Shown: positions 42,794 through 53,143, counted from the stretch's first letter. The stretch: 64,000 bases of DNA from Myroides odoratimimus (GCF_030326305.1 NZ_JACAKB010000002.1:62001-126000); one strand, 5' to 3'. Numbers and translations are program-made. The notes: generated by a model not told the origin, from the letters alone.

Positions 42794-45646
42794 ATGCCCA
42801 AAGACAATTCTATCAAAACTGTATTAATCATTGGTTCAGGACCAATCATTATCGGACAGGCTTGTGAATTCGATTACTCAGGTTCACAATCAGCAAGATC
42901 TTTAAGAGAAGAAGGAATTAAAGTTATTTTGATTAACTCTAATCCTGCTACAATTATGACTGACCCTTCGATGGCAGATCATATTTACTTAAAACCACTG
43001 ACAACAAGATCTATTATTGAGATTCTTGTAGCTCATCCAGAGATTGATGCTGTATTACCAACTATGGGTGGTCAAACAGCACTAAACTTATGTTTAGAAT
43101 GCGATGAGAAAGGTATATGGGCAGACTTCGGAGTTCGCCTAATCGGTGTTGATATCAACGCTATTAACATCACTGAAGATCGTGAGCAATTCAAACAACT
43201 TTTAGAGAAGATAGATGTTCCTGCAGCTCCTGCAAGTACAGCTACTTCTTTCTTAGAAGGAAAAGAGATCGCTCAAAAATTTGGTTTCCCATTAGTTATT
43301 CGTCCTTCTTTTACCTTAGGAGGTACTGGAGCTGCTTTCGTTCACAAAGAAGAAGACTTCGACGATTTATTAACGTATGGACTAGAAGCCTCTCCTATCC
43401 ATGAAGTTTTAATTGACAAAGCTTTACTTGGGTGGAAAGAGTACGAATTAGAATTATTACGCGACAAAAATGATAACGTAGTAATCATCTGTACTATTGA
43501 GAATATGGACCCTATGGGTATCCATACTGGAGATAGTATCACTGTAGCACCTGCTATGACATTATCAGATAGAACATTCCAAAGAATGCGTGACCTATCA
43601 ATCAAGATGATGCGTAGTATCGGTAACTTCGCAGGGGGATGTAACGTACAGTTCGCTGTATCACCAGATGAAAAAGAAGATATCGTAGCTATTGAGATCA
43701 ACCCACGTGTATCTCGTTCTTCTGCATTAGCTTCTAAAGCGACTGGTTACCCTATCGCTAAGATTGCAACTAAACTTGCCTTAGGATATACACTTGATGA
43801 ATTACAAAATCAGATTACTAAATCTACATCAGCTTTATTCGAGCCAACTTTAGACTATGTAATCGTTAAAATACCTCGTTGGAACTTTGACAAATTTGAA
43901 GGTGCTGATAGAACATTAGGACTTCAAATGAAATCTGTAGGTGAGGTTATGGGTATCGGACGTTCGTTCCAAGAAGCTTTACACAAAGCAACTCAATCAT
44001 TAGAGATTAAACGAAATGGTTTAGGAGCTGACGGTAAAGGATATACTAACTATGATCAAATTATCGATAAACTTACTAACGCTAGTTGGGATAGAGTTTT
44101 CGTAATCTATGATGCGATCCAACACGGTATTCCATTAAGTAGAATTCACGAAATCACAAAAATAGACATGTGGTTCTTAAAACAATACGAAGAACTATAC
44201 ATGTTAGAAAAAGAGATTTCTAAATATACATTAGAAACATTACCGAAAGATTTATTACTTGAGGCTAAACAAAAAGGGTTTGCTGATAGACAAATCGCTC
44301 ATATGCTAAATACACTTGAGAGTAAAGTTCACACATTACGTGATGAAATGAATATTCAACGTGTGTTTAAATTAGTAGATACTTGTGCGGCTGAGTTCCC
44401 TGCTAAAACTCCTTACTACTACTCTACATTCGAGGCTGAAATCGAAAGACCTGATGGTACACGTTATGTGTCTAACGAAAGCATCGTAACAGATAAGAAA
44501 AAGGTAGTAGTGTTAGGTTCAGGACCAAACCGTATCGGTCAAGGTATCGAATTCGATTACTCATGTGTACACGGAGTATTAGCTGCTGAAGAATGTGGTT
44601 ATGAAACAATTATGATTAACTGTAATCCAGAGACAGTATCTACTGACTTTGATACAGCGAACAAATTATACTTCGAACCAGTATTCTGGGAGCATATCTA
44701 TGACATCATCCAACACGAAAAACCAGAAGGGGTAATCGTACAGTTAGGTGGTCAAACAGCACTGAAACTAGCTGAAAAACTAGAGAAGAATGGTATTAAG
44801 ATCTTAGGGACTAGCTTTGACGCATTAGACTTAGCAGAAGACAGAGGTCGTTTCTCTGAATTATTAGAGCAATTAGACATCCCATTCCCTCAATTCGGTG
44901 TTGCTAAAACAGCTGAACAAGCAAATAAATTAGCAGATCAATTAGACTTCCCTCTACTAGTAAGACCTTCTTATGTATTAGGAGGACAAGGAATGAAAAT
45001 CGTTATCAACAAAAAAGAATTAGAAGAGCACGTAATCGAATTACTAAACTCTATTCCTGGTAACTCATTATTACTTGACCACTATTTAGCAGGAGCTATT
45101 GAGGCTGAAGCAGATGCTATCTGTGATGGTGAGAATGTACACATCATAGGTATTATGGAGCATATAGAACCATGTGGAGTTCACTCTGGTGATAGCCACG
45201 CTATGTTACCTCCATTTAACTTAGGTGAATATGTGTTAAACCAAATTAAAGACCACACAAGAAAAATTGCTGTAGCTTTAAAAACAGTTGGTTTAATCAA
45301 CATTCAGTTCGCTATTAAAGATGATATTGTATATATCATCGAAGCTAACCCTAGAGCATCTAGAACAGTTCCATTCATCGCTAAAGCGTATGGAGAACCT
45401 TATGTAAACTACGCTACGAAAGTAATGCTAGGACACAACAAGGTAACTGACTTTGACTTTAATCCACAGTTAAACGGATACGCGATTAAAACACCTGTAT
45501 TCTCTTTCAACAAGTTCAAAAATGTAAATAAAGCATTAGGACCTGAAATGAAATCTACAGGAGAGAGTATCTTGTTTATCGAAAACTTAAGAGACGATCA
45601 ATTCTATGAAATCTATTCACGTAGAAAAATGTACTTAAGTAGATAA
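42794..45646 (+). CDS. carB: Carbamoyl-phosphate synthase large subunit, without C-terminal regulatory domain
   Basis: Makes carbamoyl phosphate for pyrimidines and arginine together with CarA. Two homologous ATP-grasp synthetase halves are visible: IGSGPIIIGQACEFDYSGSQ at the N-terminus and VLGSGPNRIGQGIEFDYSCV from about residue 573, with RPSFTLGGTG and RPSYVLGGQG. At 950 residues the protein stops after the second half (MYLSR); the allosteric MGS-like domain (about 135 residues in E. coli) is absent, as I recall for other Flavobacteriaceae. carA is not nearby. Confidence 0.95.
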   Translation: MPKDNSIKTVLIIGSGPIIIGQACEFDYSGSQSARSLREEGIKVILINSNPATIMTDPSMADHIYLKPLTTRSIIEILVAHPEIDAVLPTMGGQTALNLCLECDEKGIWADFGVRLIGVDINAINITEDREQFKQLLEKIDVPAAPASTATSFLEGKEIAQKFGFPLVIRPSFTLGGTGAAFVHKEEDFDDLLTYGLEASPIHEVLIDKALLGWKEYELELLRDKNDNVVIICTIENMDPMGIHTGDSITVAPAMTLSDRTFQRMRDLSIKMMRSIGNFAGGCNVQFAVSPDEKEDIVAIEINPRVSRSSALASKATGYPIAKIATKLALGYTLDELQNQITKSTSALFEPTLDYVIVKIPRWNFDKFEGADRTLGLQMKSVGEVMGIGRSFQEALHKATQSLEIKRNGLGADGKGYTNYDQIIDKLTNASWDRVFVIYDAIQHGIPLSRIHEITKIDMWFLKQYEELYMLEKEISKYTLETLPKDLLLEAKQKGFADRQIAHMLNTLESKVHTLRDEMNIQRVFKLVDTCAAEFPAKTPYYYSTFEAEIERPDGTRYVSNESIVTDKKKVVVLGSGPNRIGQGIEFDYSCVHGVLAAEECGYETIMINCNPETVSTDFDTANKLYFEPVFWEHIYDIIQHEKPEGVIVQLGGQTALKLAEKLEKNGIKILGTSFDALDLAEDRGRFSELLEQLDIPFPQFGVAKTAEQANKLADQLDFPLLVRPSYVLGGQGMKIVINKKELEEHVIELLNSIPGNSLLLDHYLAGAIEAEADAICDGENVHIIGIMEHIEPCGVHSGDSHAMLPPFNLGEYVLNQIKDHTRKIAVALKTVGLINIQFAIKDDIVYIIEANPRASRTVPFIAKAYGEPYVNYATKVMLGHNKVTDFDFNPQLNGYAIKTPVFSFNKFKNVNKALGPEMKSTGESILFIENLRDDQFYEIYSRRKMYLSR

Positions 45647-45660
45647 TATTTATTACAGAA

Positions 45661-45693
45661 AAAAGAGGTAAGTTTCGCTTACCTCTTTTTTTT
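45661..45693 (+). terminator. Terminator of carB
   Basis: AAAAGAGGTAAG (45661-45672) and CTTACCTCTTTT (45678-45689) pair perfectly, then more T. Confidence 0.9.
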
Positions 45694-45740
45694 GCTATAA
45701 ACCATAGCAACTTCAAATAATATATCCACACAATATTTAG

Positions 45741-45748
45741 TACTTTTG
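45741..45748 (+). promoter_or_regulatory. -7 box of rmuC
   Basis: TACTTTTG fits TAnnTTTG, 25 bases before the ATG. No -33 box visible. Confidence 0.45.
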
Positions 45749-45772
45749 ACGTAAAACTTTAGTAAACGAATC

Positions 45773-47095
45773 ATGTCACAAGAAATATTAATAGGCTTAT
45801 TAGCTATACTAATCATCATTGCTTTTTTCATTGGTAAATCTGGTAAAAAAGAAACTAGCACTTCCGGAGATCTTATTAGACTACAAGCAGACAGTGACTT
45901 TAAAGATAAACTAATAGATCAGCTAAAAAGTGAAAAAAAAACAATAGAAGAAAACTTAGAGATTATCCGATTAGACAATCAGGAATTAATAGCTCGTATA
46001 TCAATACGTGACACAGAATACAACAATCTTCTAGAAAAATTCGACTCTCAACAACAAGAGACAGCTAATCTTCAAGAAAAGTTTACAAAAGAGTTTGAAA
46101 ACCTTGCTAATCGTATATTGGAAGAAAAAAGTGATAAGTTTACTAAACAGAATAAAGCTAGCTTAGAAACGCTATTATCTCCTCTACAAGAGAAAATACA
46201 ACACTTCGAACAAAAAGTAGAACAGACACATAAAGAAAGTATTGATCATCATGCTGCATTGCGTCAACAGATATTTGGGTTACAACAGCTAAACCAAAAG
46301 ATGAGTCAAGAAACCCTTAACCTAACTAAGGCTCTGAAAGGTGATAACAAGATACAAGGGAACTGGGGGGAGATGATCTTAGAAAGTGTCTTAGAAAAGT
46401 CTGGACTAGAAAAAGGTCGAGAATATGAAACACAACAAAGCTATACATCTGAAGAAGGTAATAGATTACAACCCGATGTCGTTATTTACTTACCTGACAA
46501 CAGACATATGGTAGTAGATTCAAAAGTATCTTTAGTTGCTTATGAACAGTACATCAATACTGTAGATACAGAAGAACAAAAGCGCTATTTACAAGAACAC
46601 TTAATATCTTTAAAAAGACATATAGAAGGATTATCCGAAAAGAATTATCATGAACTTTACAAAGGAACAAGTCCTGATTTTGTATTGTTATTTATCCCAA
46701 TAGAAACAGCTTTCTCAATAGCAATTAACGCAGATAATACCCTATACACAAAAGCTTTTGAGAAGAACATTGTCATCGTTACCCCATCTACTCTATTAGC
46801 GACTTTGCGTACCATAGAAACGATGTGGAGTCAACGTAAGCAACAAGAGAATGCTTATGAAATAGCCAGACAAGCAGGCTTGCTGTATGATAAATTTGTT
46901 GGACTAATCACTGACTTACAAAAAGTGGGAAAAAAGATAGATGAATCTAGAAATGAATATGACAATGCCTTCAATAAATTAAGTGAAGGAAAAGGAAATT
47001 TGATTACTTCTGTGCAAAAGCTGAAAGAGATGGGAGCTAAAGCTAAGAAAAGCTTAGATTCACAAATTTTAGATAATGCTATTGATAACCTATAG
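45773..47095 (+). CDS. rmuC: RmuC family DNA recombination protein
   Basis: 440 residues. One N-terminal membrane helix (about 5-22), a long coiled coil (about 40-180) and the RmuC nuclease-like domain (about 195-400) with KIQGNWGEMILESVLEKSGL, QPDVVIYLPDNRHMVVDSKVS (split around residue 245) and FIPIETAFSIA. RmuC limits DNA inversions at short inverted repeats in E. coli. Monocistronic. Confidence 0.93.
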   Translation: MSQEILIGLLAILIIIAFFIGKSGKKETSTSGDLIRLQADSDFKDKLIDQLKSEKKTIEENLEIIRLDNQELIARISIRDTEYNNLLEKFDSQQQETANLQEKFTKEFENLANRILEEKSDKFTKQNKASLETLLSPLQEKIQHFEQKVEQTHKESIDHHAALRQQIFGLQQLNQKMSQETLNLTKALKGDNKIQGNWGEMILESVLEKSGLEKGREYETQQSYTSEEGNRLQPDVVIYLPDNRHMVVDSKVSLVAYEQYINTVDTEEQKRYLQEHLISLKRHIEGLSEKNYHELYKGTSPDFVLLFIPIETAFSIAINADNTLYTKAFEKNIVIVTPSTLLATLRTIETMWSQRKQQENAYEIARQAGLLYDKFVGLITDLQKVGKKIDESRNEYDNAFNKLSEGKGNLITSVQKLKEMGAKAKKSLDSQILDNAIDNL

Positions 47096-47173
47096 TTTAA
47101 ATAGATAAAATCTTAAGAGAAGTTTATTTTATTAAAAAATCATTAGAAATTTTAAAGTACACTTAGTATAGAT

Positions 47174-47181
47174 TACCTTTG
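47174..47181 (+). promoter_or_regulatory. -7 box of mgtE
   Basis: TACCTTTG fits TAnnTTTG, 49 bases before the ATG. Confidence 0.45.
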
Positions 47182-47230
47182 CATAGTTTTTAAGAAAATA
47201 TTTTACTAACTACTTCATAAACTTCGATCT

Positions 47231-48544
47231 ATGACTTTTAAAGACATGCACCCAGCAGATATTGCTGAAGCAATTACAGAGATGAAAAGAACCGATAGAA
47301 ACCTTGCGTTTCTAAAGCTTTCACCTGACTTAAAAGTTGAAGTATTCTCCTTTTTAGATATTAATATTCAAGAGGAAATAGTACGTAGCATGACTAGAGA
47401 AGACTATGCCGATGTACTAAATAACTTAGAACCTGATGACCGTACTGAGTTATTAGAAGATTTTCCGGATGAATTAATTAAATACTCTATCAACTTATTA
47501 AACGATAAAGAAAAACAAATAGCACTTAACTTAATAGGTTATAAAGAAGATAGTATTGCACGTTTAATGACTCCTTTATATATACAAACGAAAGCTAACA
47601 AGACAGTTAGACAAGTTTTAGATCATATTAAGATATATGGTAAAAAGGCAGAAACATTAAACTATATTTATGTAGTAGACGATCACAATAGATTAATTGA
47701 TGACTTAAAACTAGGTGAATTAGTTCTAGCAGATGAAAATACACTAATAGCAGACTTAATAGACAATACATTTGCTTCTATTACAAGTACAACAAAAACA
47801 GAAGATGCTTTTGATATATTCGAAAAATATGATCGTTCTGCACTACCTATCATAACAGAAAGTGGAGTACTTGTAGGGATAGTAACTTTCGATGATATCT
47901 TAGATGCTATTAAAGATAGAGATACAGAAGACATCCAAAAGTTCGGGGGTATGGAAGAGTTAGATTTATCTTATACACATACACCACTATTCGAATTAGT
48001 ACGAAAAAGAGCTGGTTGGTTAATTATCTTATTTTTAGGAGAAATGTTAACTGCTTCTGCAATGGGGCATTTTGAAGATGAAATAGAGAAGGCAGTTGTA
48101 TTAGCGCTATTCGTTCCTCTAATTATATCTAGTGGAGGTAACTCTGGTTCTCAAGCAGCTTCCCTTATCATACGTGCTATGGCATTAGGGGAATTAAAAC
48201 TTAGTGACTGGTGGTATGTAATGAGAAAAGAGATTGCGTCAGGAGTTATGCTAGGAGGTATTTTAGGAATTATAGGTTTTGTAAGAATCTTCATTTGGCA
48301 AGAAGCAGGAATATATGACTACGGAGAGCATTGGATTGCTATTGGACTAAGTGTTTCTGTTTCCTTATTATTCATTGTACTATGGGGTACCTTATCTGGT
48401 TCGTTAATCCCTTTTATATTGAGAAAATTTGGAATGGATCCAGCCACAGCATCAGCACCATTTGTTGCTACTCTAGTGGATGTATCAGGTTTAATAATCT
48501 ACTTCTCTATAGCAGCAATGTTCTTATCAGGAAAGATATTGTAA
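47231..48544 (+). CDS. mgtE: Magnesium transporter MgtE
   Basis: 437 residues in the classic order: N-terminal helical domain (about 1-115, MHPADIAEAI, LNNLEPDDRTELLEDFP), paired CBS domains (about 120-240, MTPLYIQTK, VGIVTFDDILDAI), a linker helix and five membrane helices (about 265-437) with LFVPLIISSGGNSGSQA and TASAPFVATLVDVSGL. MgtE is a Mg2+ channel gated by cytosolic Mg2+ bound to the CBS domains. Complete. Confidence 0.96.
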   Translation: MTFKDMHPADIAEAITEMKRTDRNLAFLKLSPDLKVEVFSFLDINIQEEIVRSMTREDYADVLNNLEPDDRTELLEDFPDELIKYSINLLNDKEKQIALNLIGYKEDSIARLMTPLYIQTKANKTVRQVLDHIKIYGKKAETLNYIYVVDDHNRLIDDLKLGELVLADENTLIADLIDNTFASITSTTKTEDAFDIFEKYDRSALPIITESGVLVGIVTFDDILDAIKDRDTEDIQKFGGMEELDLSYTHTPLFELVRKRAGWLIILFLGEMLTASAMGHFEDEIEKAVVLALFVPLIISSGGNSGSQAASLIIRAMALGELKLSDWWYVMRKEIASGVMLGGILGIIGFVRIFIWQEAGIYDYGEHWIAIGLSVSVSLLFIVLWGTLSGSLIPFILRKFGMDPATASAPFVATLVDVSGLIIYFSIAAMFLSGKIL

Positions 48545-48560
48545 TAAATAAGTATAACTA

Positions 48561-48598
48561 AAAAAGGCGAGTAAACACAACTGTTCACTCGCCTTTTT
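48561..48598. terminator. Bidirectional terminator
   Basis: AAAAAGGCGAGT and ACTCGCCTTTTT pair around a partly paired loop, between mgtE and the convergent lipoprotein gene. Confidence 0.88.
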
Positions 48599-48607
48599 TA
48601 TATTAAT

Positions 48608-48811
48608 TTACTTCAAGGTAAGAGGTTTTTCAGCTTCTAATACAGGAGCATTAGAGTTATTATAAATCTGAGGTTCATTATTTTTATTATAACTAACTAA
48701 AGCTTGCTCATACTCTTTTTTATACTTGTCTTTATCTGAAGTCAATTTATCTTTTGTTCCACAAGAAATAAATAATATACTTATCGATAGTGTAATATAC
48801 GCTACTTTCAT
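48608..48811 (-). CDS. Small lipoprotein, unknown function
   Basis: 67 residues with a lipoprotein signal (lipobox LFISC, Cys17) followed by GTKDKLTSDKDKYKKEYEQAL, a short charged helix, and a polar tail. The gene ends directly at the bidirectional terminator and precedes nothing on this strand. It lies 54 bases behind the MFS gene, so it may share its transcript. No family recognised. Confidence 0.65.
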   Translation of the reverse strand: MKVAYITLSISILFISCGTKDKLTSDKDKYKKEYEQALVSYNKNNEPQIYNNSNAPVLEAEKPLTLK

Positions 48812-48865
48812 AATATCTAGGTTAAAAGTTGATTCTCTTAAAGATACACTTTAAATTAATAGATA

Positions 48866-50110
48866 CTACTCCTCTTCTCTAAATTTGACTTTTTTCATAT
48901 TTGGTAACAGAGCGGCTATAATACCTATTAAAGGTAAATAAGCACAAATCATATAGATATTCTCAATAGAAGTACGATCAGCCCACCATCCTAGAACAGC
49001 AGATCCTAAACCTCCCATACCAAAAGCAAAACCATAAAATAAACCAGATACCATACCTATTTTACGTGGTAATAGCTCTTGTGCATATACTAAAATAGAT
49101 GGGAATGCAGAAGATAGAATTAAACCAATAATAACAATTAATATACCTGTCCATTCTAAAGAAGCATAAGGTAGTAACATCGTGAACGGAGCTACTCCTA
49201 ATACTGAGAACCAAATAATGTATTTACGTCCTACCTTATCACCAAAGAAACCACCTATTAAAGTTCCTGCTGCCACAGCTAACAAGAAATAGAAAAGGTA
49301 AACCTGCGCTTGTACTTCACTAATTCCAAACTTATCCATTGTATAAAATTGGAAGTAACTAGAGATACTAGCTACATAAAAATACTTAGAAAAAATTAGT
49401 AATAATAGAACGACAATAGAAGTCCACACTCTTAACTTAGAAAGTTCTGGAATACGAATAACTTTCTTCTTTTTTCCTACTTGACTCTTTAATACATCTT
49501 TATACCACCCTCCAATAAAAGCATATACAAATTGAGCAATAAAACCAACAACCAAAAACCATAGTAAATGTTGTTGTCCTTTTGGTAAAACTACCCAAGC
49601 CACTAATAATGGAGCTAGAGCTGTTCCTGTATTTCCACCTATCTGAAAAATAGACTGAGCTAAACTGCGTTTACCTCCTGATGCTACATAGGACACTCTA
49701 GATGATTCTGGGTGAAAAATAGATGACCCCACCCCTATCAATATCACAGCACATAATACCATAGCATAAGAAGGCGCATAACTAAGTAAGATTACCCCTA
49801 ACATAGAGCAAATCATACCAATCATTTGTGAATAAGGTTTTGGATGTTTATCTGTATAAGTACCTACTAAGGGCTGAAGTAAAGAAGAAGAAACTTGATA
49901 ACAAAAAGTAATCATCCCGATTTGTGCAAATGTCAAGTTATAGTTAGTCTTTAAAAGTGGATAGACTGCTGGAACTATAGCTTGTAAAAAATCATTACAT
50001 AAATGTCCAAAGCTTATGGCCAATAGGATTGGAAAGACTGTTTTTTGATTTACTGTTTGTTCATTGATTTTGTTTACTAATGTTTTGGGTGCAAAAAGTT
50101 TAGTATTCAT
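48866..50110 (-). CDS. fsr: Fsr-type MFS exporter (fosmidomycin resistance family)
   Basis: About 414 residues, twelve membrane helices, MFS superfamily. It matches E. coli Fsr closely in long stretches: FAQIGMITFCYQVSSSLLQP, VGTYTDKHPKPYSQMIGM, GVGSSIFHPESSRVSYVASG and SLAQSIFQIGGNTGTALAPL. Fsr exports fosmidomycin in E. coli; the natural substrate is unknown. I start at ATG 50110, since a TTG at 50134 is the end of the -7 box TATATTTG (50132-50139). Confidence 0.9.
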   Translation of the reverse strand: MNTKLFAPKTLVNKINEQTVNQKTVFPILLAISFGHLCNDFLQAIVPAVYPLLKTNYNLTFAQIGMITFCYQVSSSLLQPLVGTYTDKHPKPYSQMIGMICSMLGVILLSYAPSYAMVLCAVILIGVGSSIFHPESSRVSYVASGGKRSLAQSIFQIGGNTGTALAPLLVAWVVLPKGQQHLLWFLVVGFIAQFVYAFIGGWYKDVLKSQVGKKKKVIRIPELSKLRVWTSIVVLLLLIFSKYFYVASISSYFQFYTMDKFGISEVQAQVYLFYFLLAVAAGTLIGGFFGDKVGRKYIIWFSVLGVAPFTMLLPYASLEWTGILIVIIGLILSSAFPSILVYAQELLPRKIGMVSGLFYGFAFGMGGLGSAVLGWWADRTSIENIYMICAYLPLIGIIAALLPNMKKVKFREEE

Positions 50111-50131
50111 TACGTCGTTTTTCGTTAAGCC

Positions 50132-50139
50132 CAAATATA
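50132..50139 (-). promoter_or_regulatory. -7 box of the fsr-like gene
   Basis: TATATTTG on the minus strand, 21 bases before the ATG at 50110, giving a short leader. Confidence 0.55.
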
Positions 50140-50245
50140 ATAGGTTGTATGCATACTGACCTAACCGTTCAAATAAATTTCGAAATATACCTATTTTTAG
50201 TACTTTTACCTTTTATCATTATACCAACACAATAGATTCTTAAAA

Positions 50246-51340
50246 ATGTCACAGCATAATTATAATAAATCAGCGTTAACTGAAAACAAAGGTATTGAAC
50301 AACCTAATACTACAGATCAAGATGCTATAAGTAAGTTTCAAGCTAGACGTAGGCAAAAGATATCTACTGATGAGATCATCCAAAGAATTATAGCCAAAGA
50401 TAAAGTAGCTTTAAGTCAAGGAATTACACTTATCGAGAGTTTAAATCCATTACATCACACACAAGCGGATGAAATAGTTCAAGGATGTCTTCCTTATGCT
50501 AATAAATCTGTACGTATTGGTATAACGGGTGTTCCTGGTGTTGGAAAGAGTACATTCATAGAGACTTTTGGTCTATTGCTGACCAGCCTAGGTAAGAAAG
50601 TAGCTGTACTAGCTATTGATCCAAGTAGTAGCATTACGAAAGGAAGTATCTTAGGAGATAAAACACGTATGGAAGAGCTAGTAAGAGAAGAAAATGCTTT
50701 TATACGACCATCAGCATCAGGAGATAGTCTGGGCGGAGTAGCTAGAAAAACAAGAGAAAGTATAATCTTATGTGAAGCATGCGGCTTTGACACCATCTTA
50801 GTAGAAACTGTAGGTGTAGGACAAAGTGAAACTGCTGTACAGAGTATGGTTGACTTTTTCTTACTACTTAATCTAGCAGGCGCTGGTGATGAACTTCAAG
50901 GAATAAAAAGAGGTATTATGGAAATGGCTGATGCTGTTATTATCAATAAAGCTGATGGGGAAAATATAAAAAGAGCTCATATGGCTAAACTAGATTACAA
51001 TAGGGCTTTACATCTATTTCCTAAAAAGCCTTCTGGATGGACACCAAAGGTGAGTACATGTAGTGCTATCGAAAACACAGGAATACAAGAGATCTGGGAT
51101 ATCATTATACAATACATTACATTGACTAAGGAAAATGGTTACTTCGATAACAGACGTCAAGAACAAAATCAATATTGGATGATGGAAACGATTAATGAGA
51201 ATATACTGATGAATTTCTATAATCATCCTGAAGTAAAAACAATGCTTACCAAAAATAAGACAGCAGTGCAAAACAGTGAATTATCACCATTTGCAGCTGC
51301 TCATAAGATCTTGGATTTATATTTTAAATCACAAGCCTAA
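50246..51340 (+). CDS. meaB: MeaB/ArgK-family GTPase
   Basis: 364 residues, G3E GTPase that guards B12-dependent methylmalonyl-CoA mutase and helps load its cofactor. Walker A is GVPGVGKST (residues 95-103), followed by the base-binding and switch regions LAIDPSSS, KTRMEEL, SASGDSLGGVARKTRE, ETVGVGQSE and the NKAD specificity motif. The mutase genes are not in the window. Monocistronic. Confidence 0.93.
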   Translation: MSQHNYNKSALTENKGIEQPNTTDQDAISKFQARRRQKISTDEIIQRIIAKDKVALSQGITLIESLNPLHHTQADEIVQGCLPYANKSVRIGITGVPGVGKSTFIETFGLLLTSLGKKVAVLAIDPSSSITKGSILGDKTRMEELVREENAFIRPSASGDSLGGVARKTRESIILCEACGFDTILVETVGVGQSETAVQSMVDFFLLLNLAGAGDELQGIKRGIMEMADAVIINKADGENIKRAHMAKLDYNRALHLFPKKPSGWTPKVSTCSAIENTGIQEIWDIIIQYITLTKENGYFDNRRQEQNQYWMMETINENILMNFYNHPEVKTMLTKNKTAVQNSELSPFAAAHKILDLYFKSQA

Positions 51341-51370
51341 ATAATTTAGTAAGATTTAGCTTATTTTAAA

Positions 51371-51622
51371 TTAGTCCTCTTCGTCTAACTCTTCATCATC
51401 TACATAACGCTCCATTTCTCTTTCGTAAAACTCTCCTGCTTTTACGATTAACCCTTCCATTTCAGCTTCTATTTCAGCTTCTTCAGACTCTTCTATTGCT
51501 TCTAAGAATTCAACCTCATCAGTATTTAAATTGATGATAAATCTAGGAAATTCTAAATGTATGATAAAAATATCCTCAGGATACTCAGTATTATCAGCTA
51601 GTACAAATTTTGGTAACTCCAT
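51371..51622 (-). CDS. Small acidic protein of unknown function
   Basis: 83 residues. The N-terminal half is beta-like (MELPKFVLADNTEYPEDIFI, EFPRFIINL), the C-terminal half very acidic (EAIEESEEAEIEAEMEG, DDEELDEED). No signal peptide. It lies seven bases behind the MATE gene and is surely co-transcribed. I recognise no family, and a role linked to the MATE exporter is possible only by position. Confidence 0.7.
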   Translation of the reverse strand: MELPKFVLADNTEYPEDIFIIHLEFPRFIINLNTDEVEFLEAIEESEEAEIEAEMEGLIVKAGEFYEREMERYVDDEELDEED

Positions 51623-51629
51623 ATTATTT

Positions 51630-53003
51630 CTAATTATTATTTATTAATCTATTTGACAATGTATGAAAACGCCAATAAAGGCATATTGCAGCAGTAGTTA
51701 ATCCTGCTAAAAGGCCTATCCATATTCCAGCAGCTCCAATACTTGTATATAACCCCAAATAAATAGATATAGGGAATCCTATAATCCAGTATGATACAAA
51801 CGTAATTCCCATAGGAACATTTACATCTTGAAGCCCTCTTAATGCACCTAGTGTCACTACCTGTATACAATCAGATATTTGAAAGACCGCAGCTACAAGC
51901 AATAATATTCCAGCTAATTTAATCACTTCTTGATTCATTACAGCATTTTCAATACTATTATTATCTAAAAATAACATTGGAATATATTGGTGAAATAAAA
52001 CAAAAAGAAGAGCAAACCCCGTATAAATAATTATAGCCATTAAAATAATCGATCGTGCTACTACTCTTAACTTCACATAATCCTTTAAACCTCTCTGATT
52101 ACCGACTCTAATCATAGCAGCAACACTTAATCCACTTGCAAACATAAAAGTCATTGAAGACATACTCAATGCTATCTGATTAGCTGCCTGTGCTTCTGTA
52201 CCTATCATTCCTGATAACCATACTGCTCCTACAAAAAGTGCTACTTCAAAAAAACTCATCATTCCTGAAGGAATTCCAATTTTGGTAATTTTAAGTAACA
52301 TCTCCTTTTTGATTTCATGAAGCTTAATATGTGATAAGAAAGGTTTAAATATTTCTTGTTTCTTCAAAGCGAAATGCATGTAAACAATCATCACAATACG
52401 CGAAATAAGTGTACCATAAGCTGCCCCTAGCATCCCCAATTCGGGGAAAATCCACACACCATAAATCAGCAAATAATTAAACAGTATATTCGTTAAATTT
52501 GCAATTATCGTTGCATACATAGAATTTTTAGTCTGTGATTTACCATCTGCAAATTGCTTATAAGATTGATACATTACTAATGGAATCAAAGACAAAGCTA
52601 CAATATCTAAGAATGGTTTTGCAAGTATCGTTACCTCCTCTGGTTGCCCCATATGCATTAATAGAGGCTTTGCAAAAAAGATAATACTAAATAACACTAC
52701 TCCTAAAATAGTACATAATGCTAAACCATTAATAAAGATACTTCTTCCTCCTTGTACATCTTTTTCAGCATCACTATGCGCTACTAAAGGAGTCAAAGCT
52801 GTTGAAAATCCGACACCTAAAGCCACTGCTATAAAAACAAAGCTATTAGCTAAAGATGCTGCAGCTAATTCTGTAGCCCCTATTTTCCCAACCATTATAT
52901 TATCAATCACTCCGACTATGGTATGTCCAAGCATCGCTAATATAATAGGATAAGCTAAACGTATATTATACTCAAATTCTTTATAGTATACAGATAAATT
53001 CAT
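51630..53003 (-). CDS. MATE family efflux transporter (NorM type)
   Basis: 457 residues, twelve membrane helices. N-terminal signature PIILAMLGHTIVGVIDNIMVGKIG (about residues 19-42) and the mirrored QIALSMSSMTFMFASGLSVAA stretch in the second half identify the NorM branch. Exports cationic drugs or metabolites with Na+ or H+ antiport. First gene of a pair with a small acidic protein. A -7 box (53019-53026) lies 15 bases before the ATG. Confidence 0.93.
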   Translation of the reverse strand: MNLSVYYKEFEYNIRLAYPIILAMLGHTIVGVIDNIMVGKIGATELAAASLANSFVFIAVALGVGFSTALTPLVAHSDAEKDVQGGRSIFINGLALCTILGVVLFSIIFFAKPLLMHMGQPEEVTILAKPFLDIVALSLIPLVMYQSYKQFADGKSQTKNSMYATIIANLTNILFNYLLIYGVWIFPELGMLGAAYGTLISRIVMIVYMHFALKKQEIFKPFLSHIKLHEIKKEMLLKITKIGIPSGMMSFFEVALFVGAVWLSGMIGTEAQAANQIALSMSSMTFMFASGLSVAAMIRVGNQRGLKDYVKLRVVARSIILMAIIIYTGFALLFVLFHQYIPMLFLDNNSIENAVMNQEVIKLAGILLLVAAVFQISDCIQVVTLGALRGLQDVNVPMGITFVSYWIIGFPISIYLGLYTSIGAAGIWIGLLAGLTTAAICLYWRFHTLSNRLINNN

Positions 53004-53018
53004 TTACAAATTTTTGTG

Positions 53019-53026
53019 CAAATATA
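53019..53026 (-). promoter_or_regulatory. -7 box of the NorM-type gene
   Basis: TATATTTG on the minus strand, 15 bases upstream of the ATG, so the mRNA leader is very short. Confidence 0.55.
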
Positions 53027-53143
53027 ACGACTGTAAGTGTAAACTCATTCCTCTAATTACATGAATAAACAAAAACGTCTTTTCAAATGGCAAGTTTATT
53101 GCAGTATATTTTTCTCAAACAACAAAATAAAGACACAATCCTC

